Below are positions 16,629 through 24,231 of a stretch of DNA of 64,000 bases, piece by piece. A model generated the notes under the pieces. That model was not told the origin of the DNA. It did no database searches and saw only the letters and a program-made list of their open reading frames with translations. Source of the stretch: an uncultured Desulfobacter sp. (GTDB taxonomy: Bacteria; Desulfobacterota; Desulfobacteria; Desulfobacterales; Desulfobacteraceae); contig NZ_OY762614.1 of the NCBI RefSeq assembly GCF_963666145.1, positions 3,896,501 to 3,960,500 on the forward strand, read 5' to 3'. Both the position numbers and the translations under genes were made by a program. Position 1 is the stretch's first letter. Every line of letters starts with the position of its first letter.

Positions 16629-17921
16629 CTAATCCATTTCAATGTCGATACGTTTGGCGAGCAAAAGACACTCGGTTTCAAAAAATTTGTGCCGGTTGGG
16701 TTCTATGATCATGTGGCCCAAAAGCCATGAGTCATAGTCCTCGGGCGGCATGGTGACCCGGTGGCCAGGGCTGTGGATCAAGTGTATCTTTTTGACCCGG
16801 CTGTCGTTTGCCACGGCTTCGGTCTTAATGCGTTTTAACACACCGTTTTTTCTTGCATGGATACGGAATGCCACCAGGGGCGTGTACGGCTCTTTTTTCT
16901 CATTTTTCCAGGCGCAGCCCGCCGCCGCATCCAGGGTTAACCCGAGAATGTCGAGATTGCCTGCTTCTTTAAGCAAAAAGGGCAGACAGTCGCCACCGGG
17001 CCGTGGTGTCATCTCTATGAGTACGGCCTCTCTGTTTCGCAGAATAAAATCCACCATGCACACGCCGGTCTTAATCCCCAATGCCCGGGCAGCCCTGTAA
17101 AACAGGTCCGCCAGTAAATCATTGCCGGGCATTTTTCCGTCACCATCGGTTTCCGGGCAGATGGCATACCCGGAGATGGTGCCGAAGGGCCGGCTGTCCA
17201 CCTTTATTTTCCGGGTTTTGCGCAGGATCACGGCCCGGTCCTTTTCCATGAGAAAATCACATGAAAATTCAGGTCCGGCTGCCCACTCTTCGGCCAGCAC
17301 CTGGAATGTACCTGCATCCGTGGGTTTGAACAGTGGATTGCCGGTCCGTGCCGCAAGGCCGTCCGCCACCGCCTTGAACGCAGTATTGCATTCTTTCCGG
17401 GTGGTGCATTTAAATACAAGTTCACTGCCCGAACCGCAAAAGGGTTTGAGTACAATGCCTGCCGGTACCTGGTCCAGGAAGTTTAAAACCTCTGCCTCTG
17501 TGTTAACCGGACAGGTCTGGGGGCAGGGAATCTGGTTTTGTCCCCACAGCTGTTTTGAGATAAATTTATCTCTGCTGTTTCTGACCGTTTGGAGGTCATG
17601 GTAGGGCAGTCCCATTTTTTCTGCCAGGATGGATGCGGTCTCCATGGATTCACAGTCAAAACAGGTGATGCCGGACAAAGTTACCCCAAAGGCTTTTTTG
17701 TGGTGGTCTAACGCCTTGGCTGCCGCATCAACGTCGCTGATGGGACATAAAATTTCTTCTCCTTCGTCCGGACAGGGCTCGGTGGCATTTTCACGAATCT
17801 TGGGTTCTGTCAGAAAAAGTGCCTGTCCGGGGCGGATGTTTTTGATCCATTCAATGTAGTCGGATGTGGTGCCCACCACCAGTACTTTATTTTTTTCAGG
17901 CTTAGACTGCTTTTCGGCCAT
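16629..17921 (-). CDS. ATP-grasp domain ligase
   Basis: The start at 17921 has GGGAG 5 bp upstream; starts at 17933 or 17969 are possible. The 430-residue protein begins with a Rossmann-like domain (NKVLVVGTTSDYIEW) and contains an ATP-grasp fold: RDKFISKQLWGQNQIPCPQT, GIVLKPFCGSGSELVFK, and VCMVDFILRNREAVLIEMTPRPGGD with the metal-binding acidic residues. This carbamoyl-phosphate-synthase-like ATP-grasp group joins a carboxylate to an amine via an acyl phosphate. It overlaps the GNAT gene by 20 bp. It is the likely bond-forming enzyme of the cluster. Confidence 0.8.
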   Translation of the reverse strand: MAEKQSKPEKNKVLVVGTTSDYIEWIKNIRPGQALFLTEPKIRENATEPCPDEGEEILCPISDVDAAAKALDHHKKAFGVTLSGITCFDCESMETASILAEKMGLPYHDLQTVRNSRDKFISKQLWGQNQIPCPQTCPVNTEAEVLNFLDQVPAGIVLKPFCGSGSELVFKCTTRKECNTAFKAVADGLAARTGNPLFKPTDAGTFQVLAEEWAAGPEFSCDFLMEKDRAVILRKTRKIKVDSRPFGTISGYAICPETDGDGKMPGNDLLADLFYRAARALGIKTGVCMVDFILRNREAVLIEMTPRPGGDCLPFLLKEAGNLDILGLTLDAAAGCAWKNEKKEPYTPLVAFRIHARKNGVLKRIKTEAVANDSRVKKIHLIHSPGHRVTMPPEDYDSWLLGHMIIEPNRHKFFETECLLLAKRIDIEMD

Positions 17922-18858
17922 ATTGGCTCCCATGGAGAACAGCCGTGTCCGGCTGGGTATGAATCTCATATGACGGTCTGGGGCTTAGGCGAAACCGTTC
18001 TTTCCAGTTAAAACTGCCGCACAGAAAATCAACGGCTTCCAGTCTGTTGTGGCAGGCCCATTCCAGGTGGTGCAGGTTGATCACTTTGGCAATGCCGATA
18101 AAATCCTGGTGGGTGCCTCCGGCCACAACCGTGTAGGTGTTGTTGAAGACAGCGCCCATGTCCACGGCTGCAATTTTTCCTTCCACGATGGCGGTGGTGA
18201 TCCTGAGCATCCCCATATCCCTAAGATACTGGGCAAGCCGTTCAAAAGACCTATAAAACCGGGCGTCACTGAAGTAGGAGTCCGATGTAAATGCAGCCAT
18301 GTTCAAACGGAATAGTTCGGCCAGATCCGGCTGATGATTGTAACGCCAGGTGAGTTGCCGCTCCTCAATTTTTTTTACATCCGCCCTGAGCTTTTTTCTG
18401 GTTTTTCCGGGAAATGCCAGCCAGAAATTGTCCATGGAAAAGTCATGCATCCGGGGGTAGAACAGGAACCCTGTCTCGTCGGGTCCGGCCTGTTCTATTT
18501 TGTCAAACAGCGGATTGAAACGCAGGTACCGTAAGTTTAATGGGCCGGGCACAGATTCGCACAATGCCTGGAATACTTCCGGAGATTGTGCCAGAACACG
18601 GTTTTGCTCCAGCCATGTTTTGCCTTTCCAGGTTTCGCCGGGAAAGAAAACGTATTCGCCGGTCTCTTCAACCAGACTTAAGGGCAGAAACCCTACAACC
18701 TGGCCTTTGTCTTCGATGATGTGGAAACTTAACGGTCTATTGAATGCAGCGTTAAAACATTGTCTGACAGCCCAAAGATCAAATATGTCCTGGACCGGCC
18801 AGTATTTTTCCCAAGCCTGCCGGCAGCCTTCCGGATCTGTAATAATAATGGATTTCAC
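17902..18858 (-). CDS. GNAT/FemAB-like acyltransferase
   Basis: The likely start is the GTG at 18858 with AGGTGG upstream; a longer frame to 19029 overlaps the preceding gene and looks spurious. The 318-residue product has the BioF2-like (FemAB-type) double GNAT fold: FHIIEDKGQVVGFLPLSLVE, MHDFSMDNFWLAFPGKTRKKLRADVKK, then a second GNAT half with IVEGKIAAVDMGAVFNNTYTV and a C-terminal FLCGSFNWKERF. Such enzymes transfer acyl or aminoacyl groups to amines or peptidoglycan peptides. It lies between the AdoMet-decarboxylase-like gene and the ATP-grasp ligase. Confidence 0.75.
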   Translation of the reverse strand: MKSIIITDPEGCRQAWEKYWPVQDIFDLWAVRQCFNAAFNRPLSFHIIEDKGQVVGFLPLSLVEETGEYVFFPGETWKGKTWLEQNRVLAQSPEVFQALCESVPGPLNLRYLRFNPLFDKIEQAGPDETGFLFYPRMHDFSMDNFWLAFPGKTRKKLRADVKKIEERQLTWRYNHQPDLAELFRLNMAAFTSDSYFSDARFYRSFERLAQYLRDMGMLRITTAIVEGKIAAVDMGAVFNNTYTVVAGGTHQDFIGIAKVINLHHLEWACHNRLEAVDFLCGSFNWKERFRLSPRPSYEIHTQPDTAVLHGSQYGRKAV

Positions 18859-18868
18859 TGTTATCCAC

Positions 18869-19054
18869 CTAATGCCGGTAAATGATGTTGATTTTGGAGG
18901 TTTTCCCGCCGAAATAGTTCTGGGAAAATTCCCGGACCACTTCAGGGTTATATGCCTTGCATGAGAATACATCCAGGTGTGTGGCGTCGCTCTGGTTGGC
19001 GAAATGGGCGGATAGCCGTGAGGTTTCAATCTGTATTATTCGTGCAGCGGTCAT
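18869..19054 (-). CDS. Stand-alone S-adenosylmethionine decarboxylase-like half
   Basis: An AAAGGAG site 8 bp before the ATG at 19054 supports translation. The 61-residue product lines up with the C-terminal half of bacterial AdoMet decarboxylase (SpeD/SpeH): IETSRLSAHFANQ corresponds to the region starting at the pyruvoyl-forming serine, HLDVFSC to the SIDVYTC core and AYNPEVVREF to the following helix. Normal enzymes are made as one 115-130 residue proenzyme and cleaved at that serine; here only the downstream half is encoded. It may be an inactive relative, a partner of another protein, or a substrate-binding domain. Confidence 0.55.
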   Translation of the reverse strand: MTAARIIQIETSRLSAHFANQSDATHLDVFSCKAYNPEVVREFSQNYFGGKTSKINIIYRH

Positions 19055-19085
19055 TGTTGTTTCTCCTTTAAATTGGGTGTATGAC

Positions 19086-19247
19086 CTACCATTTTTCTCT
19101 GGTTTCGGTCGGGCGCTTGGATTGTTTGTTCAGTTTTTTTCGGCGCTTCTGGTCTTCTTTCTGGTCTTCCCAGTCGTAGTCTTCATCATAGCTTTCTTTG
19201 AATTTTGGACTTTTGCCTTTGTTGCGGCTGAACTTTTCCTTGGTCAT
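19086..19247 (-). CDS. 53-residue highly charged peptide
   Basis: An AAGGAAAAGG ribosome site lies just before the ATG at 19247. The product alternates basic and acidic blocks (MTKEKFSRNKGKSPKFK, YDEDYDWEDQKEDQKRRKK) and ends in ETREKW. It is 31 bp upstream of the AdoMet-decarboxylase-like gene and about 60 bp downstream of a sigma-54 promoter, so it would be the first gene of the cluster. No family is recognised. It could be a precursor or carrier peptide for the ATP-grasp enzyme, or only a small structural protein; both are inference. Confidence 0.45.
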   Translation of the reverse strand: MTKEKFSRNKGKSPKFKESYDEDYDWEDQKEDQKRRKKLNKQSKRPTETREKW

Positions 19248-19316
19248 GACTTCCTTTTCCTTGTTGGTTTTGGGCCGGTTTTTTTTCCGGGTTGTTTTCG
19301 TTCCAGCATCCCTATA

Positions 19317-19331
19317 GCAACCTGTGTGCCA
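19317..19331 (-). promoter_or_regulatory. Sigma-54 promoter of the 19.2-15.4 kb operon
   Basis: On the minus strand the sequence reads TGGCACACAGGTTGC, with GG and GC separated by exactly 10 bases and close to the TGGCAC-N5-TTGC consensus. It precedes the 53-residue peptide gene by about 70 bp. A sigma-54 activator is encoded divergently about 250 bp away. Confidence 0.7.
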
Positions 19332-19509
19332 GAATTGTTTAAAAAAAATAAAAGAAATGAATACAGGCTGTTGTGTTTTTTAAGGAATAATCGTACCGAT
19401 TTTATCAGTAAATATTTACCTTATTTTGTAGAAATAGAAGTTTTTTAAATTAATTGGTAAATTTTAGCCGATTTTCGTGTCGCCTTTTAATTTGGATATG
19501 CAGAATATA

Positions 19510-19536
19510 AAGTTTATTGCTTGTTATTATAAACTT
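19510..19536. promoter_or_regulatory. Candidate activator-binding inverted repeat
   Basis: AAGTTTAT and ATAAACTT form a perfect 8-bp inverted repeat with an 11-bp spacer. It lies about 180 bp upstream of the sigma-54 promoter at 19317-19331 and just before the activator gene, a typical place for an upstream activating sequence. Confidence 0.4.
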
Positions 19537-19582
19537 GTATATAGTTCAGAGGTTTTTATAAAACAGTAATAAATTACCGGAA

Positions 19583-21019
19583 ATGGAATACGCTTTTATG
19601 CTGATTCGACTTGCATGTGCCATTAAAGAGCCCAAAATACGTACCGAGCTTGAAAACAGGCTTGCGGAACAGGATGTTCAGCTCCAGTTTTTTAAGCCCA
19701 GCACCGTCTCCTGGCAGGCCCTTGCCAGAAGCTGTGCAGATGTGTTTATTGTCAGCAGTCCCACAATTCCCAAACCTGTTGAATCGAGTATCTCACTGCT
19801 CAATGACCTGCCCGAAGCGCCCATGACCATTGTGCTGCACAATCGGGAGTCTTCCGAAGAGCATGCCAATCTTCTGGCCTCGGGTGTTGATGTGGTGCTC
19901 TATTCGGGTATTCCCATGGACAGTCTCTTGGAAGCCCTTGACACCACGTTGGAATCCCGCCGTCAGTTCTATTATTCGGAGCGGTTTGACCGGCGGGGGC
20001 GTTTTCTGCCCCGGCTTAACGATTTTACCTCCAACAGCCGGGAGATGCAGGTCTTTTTGGATGAGACCCGCCAGGTGGTCTCCAGTGATGCCACCATACT
20101 GCTTTTGGGGGAGACGGGTGTAGGCAAGGAACATCTGTCCAAGGCCATCCATGCTGACAGCCATAGATCCACCGGTCCTTTTATTGCCATTAATATGGCG
20201 GCCATTCCGGAACAGTTGATGGAAAGCGAGTTGTTCGGGCATGAGCAGGGGGCATTTACCGGGGCGGTGCGCTCCCGGCGGGGGGCGTTTGAACTTGCCC
20301 ATGGCGGCACGATTTTTTTAGATGAGATCGGTGAGATGCCCCTGCAGATGCAGACCAAGCTGCTGCGGGTACTCCAGGAACTTGAATTTACCCCGGTGGG
20401 CGGTGAAAAATCCGTGTGGGTGGATGTCCGGGTGATTGCGGCCACCAACAAGGATCTTGAAGAGGAAGTTGAAAAGGGGACGTTTCGAAAAGATCTCTAT
20501 TACCGGCTCGGGGTGATTTCATTAACACTTCCCCCTTTAAGGAAGCGTAAAGAGGATATTCCCTCACTGACCAACCATTTTCTGACCATGAACCAGCAAA
20601 AATTCGGCAGGAACCTCAAGCGGTTTTCCCAGTCGGCCATGGAGGCCCTGTGCAACTACCACTGGCCGGGCAATATCCGGGAATTGATGAACGTGATTGA
20701 ACGGGCTGTTCTTCTGTGCAAGTCGGATATGATCTCCCAGGAAGAGCTGCCTTCGGTGTTTCATGACGCCAAACCCGTTCGGATAGGCGATGGTGAGTCA
20801 GGGCTTTGTCTGCCCCGGGAATGGGACTCCATGACCCTGCCCCAGGTCCGGGAAGCTGTGTGCGACCAGGTGGACGCTTTGTATCTGGCCATGGTACTCG
20901 CTAAAACCCGTGGTAAAATCGGGGAAACGGCAAAGATTGCAGGCATTCATCCCAGGGGCCTGTATGCAAAAATGAAAAAATTGGGACTGGATAAAGCAGA
21001 GTTTAAAACCAAAGGATGA
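19583..21019 (+). CDS. Sigma-54-dependent transcriptional activator
   Basis: This 478-residue protein has an N-terminal receiver-like domain (residues about 1-125) without an obvious phosphorylatable aspartate, a central AAA+ domain with Walker A GETGVGKE, the sigma-54 contact loop GAFTGA and Walker B GTIFLDEIGEMP, and a C-terminal Fis-type helix-turn-helix (IGETAKIAGIHPRGLYAKMKKLG). The absence of the aspartate suggests control by ligand or partner protein rather than phosphorylation. It is divergent to the biosynthetic-type operon that carries a sigma-54 promoter, and is its likely activator. ATG at 19598 is an alternative start. Confidence 0.85.
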   Translation: MEYAFMLIRLACAIKEPKIRTELENRLAEQDVQLQFFKPSTVSWQALARSCADVFIVSSPTIPKPVESSISLLNDLPEAPMTIVLHNRESSEEHANLLASGVDVVLYSGIPMDSLLEALDTTLESRRQFYYSERFDRRGRFLPRLNDFTSNSREMQVFLDETRQVVSSDATILLLGETGVGKEHLSKAIHADSHRSTGPFIAINMAAIPEQLMESELFGHEQGAFTGAVRSRRGAFELAHGGTIFLDEIGEMPLQMQTKLLRVLQELEFTPVGGEKSVWVDVRVIAATNKDLEEEVEKGTFRKDLYYRLGVISLTLPPLRKRKEDIPSLTNHFLTMNQQKFGRNLKRFSQSAMEALCNYHWPGNIRELMNVIERAVLLCKSDMISQEELPSVFHDAKPVRIGDGESGLCLPREWDSMTLPQVREAVCDQVDALYLAMVLAKTRGKIGETAKIAGIHPRGLYAKMKKLGLDKAEFKTKG

Positions 21020-21063
21020 TGGCGTTATAAAAGTCTCCGTCTACTGCAGAGGATAGAAAGTTC

Positions 21064-21654
21064 ATGTATTCACCATTTCATTACCAGATTAGCGAATATG
21101 ACTGTGTTCCCACAGCCATAACCAATGCCATATCTTTTTTGTTTCAACGCAAGGAAATTCCCCCCATGGTTATCCGACATATTTACCTTTACTGCCTGGA
21201 TACGGTCGGTCGGGACTCCAGGTTCGGTTTGGGAGGCACCAGCAAATATGCCGTACGCCTGGTGGGCAACTGGCTTAATTCCTACCGGATAAAGGCGTTT
21301 TCCGTTGCCACACAGTTTCTGGAAAAAGAAGCGGTCTCCCTGGAACCGGGCGGGCGGATTGAATCGTGCCTGTCCGAAGGCGGGGTGGTGCTGTGCAATA
21401 TCCTGTTGACCCCCCGTGATGAACACTATCTGATGATAACGGCCATGGATGAAGAATGGATATACTGTTTTGATTCCTATCGCCGGCAGTCCATCCGTGG
21501 TATGAAGGGGGGGGCCCGGGTGATTGACGGCGGCGGGGACGGCCGGTCTGCCAATCTGAAAATAAGGCGGGCCTGGGCCGCCCAGGATGAGGTAAAACGG
21601 TTCTGCCTGGGGCCCATGTCCATGCGTGAAAGCCTGTTGGTCTGGCGAACATAG
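21064..21654 (+). CDS. C39-like papain-fold cysteine protease
   Basis: This 196-residue protein lies 44 bp after the sigma-54 activator gene. A papain-like triad is visible: Cys14 in EYDCVPTAITNAISFLF, His121 in RDEHYLMITAMDE and Asp137 in IYCFDSYRR. The order and spacing match peptidase C39-type domains, but there is no ABC transporter. It could process or transfer a peptide or amide product of the divergent cluster, or act on its activator. There is no signal peptide, so it is predicted to be cytoplasmic. Assignment is by motif only. Confidence 0.6.
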   Translation: MYSPFHYQISEYDCVPTAITNAISFLFQRKEIPPMVIRHIYLYCLDTVGRDSRFGLGGTSKYAVRLVGNWLNSYRIKAFSVATQFLEKEAVSLEPGGRIESCLSEGGVVLCNILLTPRDEHYLMITAMDEEWIYCFDSYRRQSIRGMKGGARVIDGGGDGRSANLKIRRAWAAQDEVKRFCLGPMSMRESLLVWRT

Positions 21655-21831
21655 GATATCGATGTCCAACCCCCTTATTTATTGGTTTTGCCTGTCATAA
21701 TCCAATTACGGTTGAATCGCATTTGTGAAAAAAAACTGTCCTGTGCTTGTCATATTTGATACGGTATGTATCGTAACATTTCGGCATCTAAAATATGTTC
21801 ACTTTTTCAAAATCAAAAATCAGGAGGTAAC

Positions 21832-22296
21832 ATGTTCAATAAGAAAACTATCCTTATTCTTATTTGTCTAATTATCATCGCTGGGATTGGCAGTTACATT
21901 ATTTCAAATTTTTTAGTACCGGAAAAAAATCCGCCCCAACGATATGCAGGGATAATCATGGGAAGTGAGGCGGATACTGTTATAAAAAGGGTTTGCTTTA
22001 ACTGTCACAGTAACGAAACAACTTGGCCTTGGTACACCTCTTTGCCGATGGTAAATCTCTTGATCGCAAGCGACGTTGGAGAAGCCAGAGATCATTTGAA
22101 TTTTTCTAATTGGGACGCTATTCCTGAAGATAAACGTGCGCTCTATTTAAATTTGGTGTTTGATAAAATAGAACAGAATGAAATGCCGCCTATGGTTTAT
22201 GAACTGGGTCATCCGGAAGCAAAAATGACCCAGGATGATTTAAAAATTTTAAAGAATGCGGCAAATTCCCTTGGAATATCTTTTACCCCTAAGTAG
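21832..22296 (+). CDS. Haem-binding domain protein (c-type, CxxCHS motif)
   Basis: AGGAGG precedes the ATG at 21832. The 154-residue protein starts with a membrane anchor (residues about 5-27) and contains the haem-binding motif VCFNCHSNETTWPWYTSLP, diagnostic of the PF14376-type haem-binding domain, followed by DKRALYLNLVFDKIEQNEMPP. It would sit in the periplasm, anchored to the inner membrane, with one covalent c-type haem. It may serve as an electron carrier or redox sensor. No cytochrome maturation genes are nearby. Confidence 0.8.
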   Translation: MFNKKTILILICLIIIAGIGSYIISNFLVPEKNPPQRYAGIIMGSEADTVIKRVCFNCHSNETTWPWYTSLPMVNLLIASDVGEARDHLNFSNWDAIPEDKRALYLNLVFDKIEQNEMPPMVYELGHPEAKMTQDDLKILKNAANSLGISFTPK

Positions 22297-22322
22297 GCGA
22301 TTTTAAGATACAACGTCATTGA

Positions 22323-23189
22323 ATGAAACGAATTTTACATATCACAAGCGGTGACATGGCCGGGGATCTTCTGGCAAAGAGTACCATTGAGGGTAAAGTG
22401 TTTGTATGGCATGACATCCTTTATGATGGCCCGAGAAAACCAGGGTGGCCGGATGACGCCACCCTGGATGCCCGGGCGGGTTTCCTTGAAAATTTAACCG
22501 GGGGCGGATTAAGTAAACAATACGTTCTTGAGACCTTGAAAACCCAGTATGCTAAGCTGAAAACAGTGTCCGAGTATGATTCGGTGGTGCTTTGGTTTGA
22601 TGCATGTCTCTTTGACCAGTCCATGCTTTGCCACATTCTTGCGTGCCTGCGGTTCCTTGGTTACGAACATGCGGAGCTTCTTTGTATAGATGGGTTTCCG
22701 GGTATAGATCCCTATCATGGCTTAGGGCAGCTTTCCGCCGATCAACTGGCTTCCATGTATAGCCAACGCCGACCATTGACTTCGGAGCAATTTATTTTTG
22801 CAGAACGTGTCGATTGTGCCTTTGCATGTCAGGATCAGGCTGAGTTTAACAAACTTGTCGAGGCTGACGCGCCTTTACCCTGGATTCCGGCGGCTGTAAC
22901 GCGTTGGATGGCGGAGTCTCCTGATGACGTGACCGGTTTGGGTAAACTTGAAAAACTGGCACTTGAAGCCATAAGTTCCGGGATCGAAAACCCCCAGGAT
23001 ATTTTTACGTTTGTTGCTGAACGGGAGACACCGCCGCAATACTGGGGCGATATCACGCTTTGGGGAAAAATCAATACATTGGCAGACATGGAACCGCCGC
23101 TGGTCACAATTGAAGGGCCAAAATCAAGGTTGCCTCAATGGGAAGGCATCGGCGATTTAAAGCTGTTTCGGGTTATTCCGAATCAATGA
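22323..23189 (+). CDS. DUF1835 domain protein
   Basis: This 288-residue protein begins MKRILHITSGDMAGDLLAKS, then VFVWHDILYDGP and SVVLWFDACLFDQSMLCHIL, the pattern of DUF1835 proteins, whose biochemical role is unknown. The gene starts 26 bp after the haem-binding protein gene without a strong ribosome site. There are no membrane segments. A 55-bp palindrome follows it at 23270. Confidence 0.7.
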   Translation: MKRILHITSGDMAGDLLAKSTIEGKVFVWHDILYDGPRKPGWPDDATLDARAGFLENLTGGGLSKQYVLETLKTQYAKLKTVSEYDSVVLWFDACLFDQSMLCHILACLRFLGYEHAELLCIDGFPGIDPYHGLGQLSADQLASMYSQRRPLTSEQFIFAERVDCAFACQDQAEFNKLVEADAPLPWIPAAVTRWMAESPDDVTGLGKLEKLALEAISSGIENPQDIFTFVAERETPPQYWGDITLWGKINTLADMEPPLVTIEGPKSRLPQWEGIGDLKLFRVIPNQ

Positions 23190-23269
23190 TGATCAGTATA
23201 AGGTCGTCGATTCTGTAATGAGCGTAAAAGAGCTTTTGACCTTTCAGACATCCCAGGTCCGAATTTGTG

Positions 23270-23324
23270 TTCGAACGAAAAGTCACCTATTTGCGGTGAT
23301 GAAGCCGGCAACTTTTCGTTCGAA
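23270..23324. repeat. Dispersed palindromic repeat, copy A
   Basis: TTCGAACGAAAAGT and ACTTTTCGTTCGAA form a perfect 14-bp inverted repeat with a 27-bp centre beginning CACCTATTTGCGG. Related palindromes lie at 40062-40130 and 45117-45235. The position between two convergent genes fits a REP-like element that may also end transcription. Confidence 0.75.
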
Positions 23325-23347
23325 TATGTGTTCTGGTCAGGTGTGAA

Positions 23348-23737
23348 TTAAGACAAAAGGGCCTCCAGGCGCTCCTGGTCTTCCTTGCATGCGATGCATT
23401 TGGATGTCACGGGGCGAGCCTCAAGTCGTTTGAGGGAGATCTCTTCTCCACAGATGTCACAATATCCATAGGTGCCGTCTTCAATTCTTTTGAGTGCGTC
23501 TTTAATTTTTTTGATCAGTCTGCTTTTACGGCTTTGCAGGCGCAGGTTCATGGTGCGGTTGATGTCGGCTGCGGTGGAATCAATGATCTCCGTATCCTTG
23601 CTGGATTCCAGTAGCAGTTCTGACACGGCTGAGTCGGCTTGATCCAGCAGTTCCTTCATGGAAATATTCAGTATGTGTTGAAAATGCGCCAGATCGTCAT
23701 CTGTGATGTGGGGTCTGTCGATTACTTGAGTGCTCAT
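23348..23737 (-). CDS. DksA/TraR-family zinc-finger transcription factor
   Basis: The ATG at 23737 has GGGAG 7 bp upstream. The 129-residue protein has an N-terminal helical region and the C4 zinc finger CDICGEEISLKRLEARPVTSKCIAC typical of DksA/TraR. These proteins insert in the secondary channel of RNA polymerase; DksA needs the coiled-coil acidic tip. Here the finger and preceding helices (RLIKKIKDALKRIEDGTYGY) are well conserved, so a DksA-type function is plausible. It stands alone. Confidence 0.85.
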   Translation of the reverse strand: MSTQVIDRPHITDDDLAHFQHILNISMKELLDQADSAVSELLLESSKDTEIIDSTAADINRTMNLRLQSRKSRLIKKIKDALKRIEDGTYGYCDICGEEISLKRLEARPVTSKCIACKEDQERLEALLS

Positions 23738-24231
23738 TTTTTTACTCCCAGGCATGGGTAAGGCCGCTTAATTGTGGATTGGGATTGATGGTGTCCGAAT
23801 TTCTTTTTCATGCGGTAACCGTTTTTACCCGGTAACAGTTACGGCCGTGTATACGGGCCATCAACGCCATGTACAGCAATAACAATGCCAGGAACGGTTT
23901 GGGAAAGATCGGTTTGGGCAAAATTCCCGGCCAAGGCGGATTGGCCTGCATAAAGCGGTATTATAGACTGTTTGTTGCCGTGTTAATCTAATCTATATAG
24001 GAAGTTCGAGTTCTTTTTTTTGCGAGATTTGTTTTGTTTTAAGATCTCTTATGTCTTGTTTTTGAGGTGGATCTGCAGATGGATACGGAAAAAAGTATAG
24101 TCGATGATCAGCTAAACATCTTCGCCTACTGATTATGCTACCATAACCAGTAGGCGAGGGTGTTTTTACAATGATATGAGATCGATAATACCCGGACCTG
24201 AGAGCCCAAGCAACCTGAAAATCAGACCGTC
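23738..24231. other. Intergenic region with a strong hairpin
   Basis: No gene is supported in this region. A 17-codon frame from 24079 exists, but has no evidence of use. The only clear element is the hairpin at 24122-24157. Confidence 0.5.
24122..24157 (-). terminator. Hairpin terminator, probably of the TPR lipoprotein gene
   Basis: TCGCCTACTGATTATG and CATAACCAGTAGGCGA pair with one mismatch over 16 bp and a 4-nt loop. It lies 75 bp beyond the stop of the minus-strand TPR gene; the flanking TGTTTTTA on the plus strand could serve the other direction. Confidence 0.55.
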
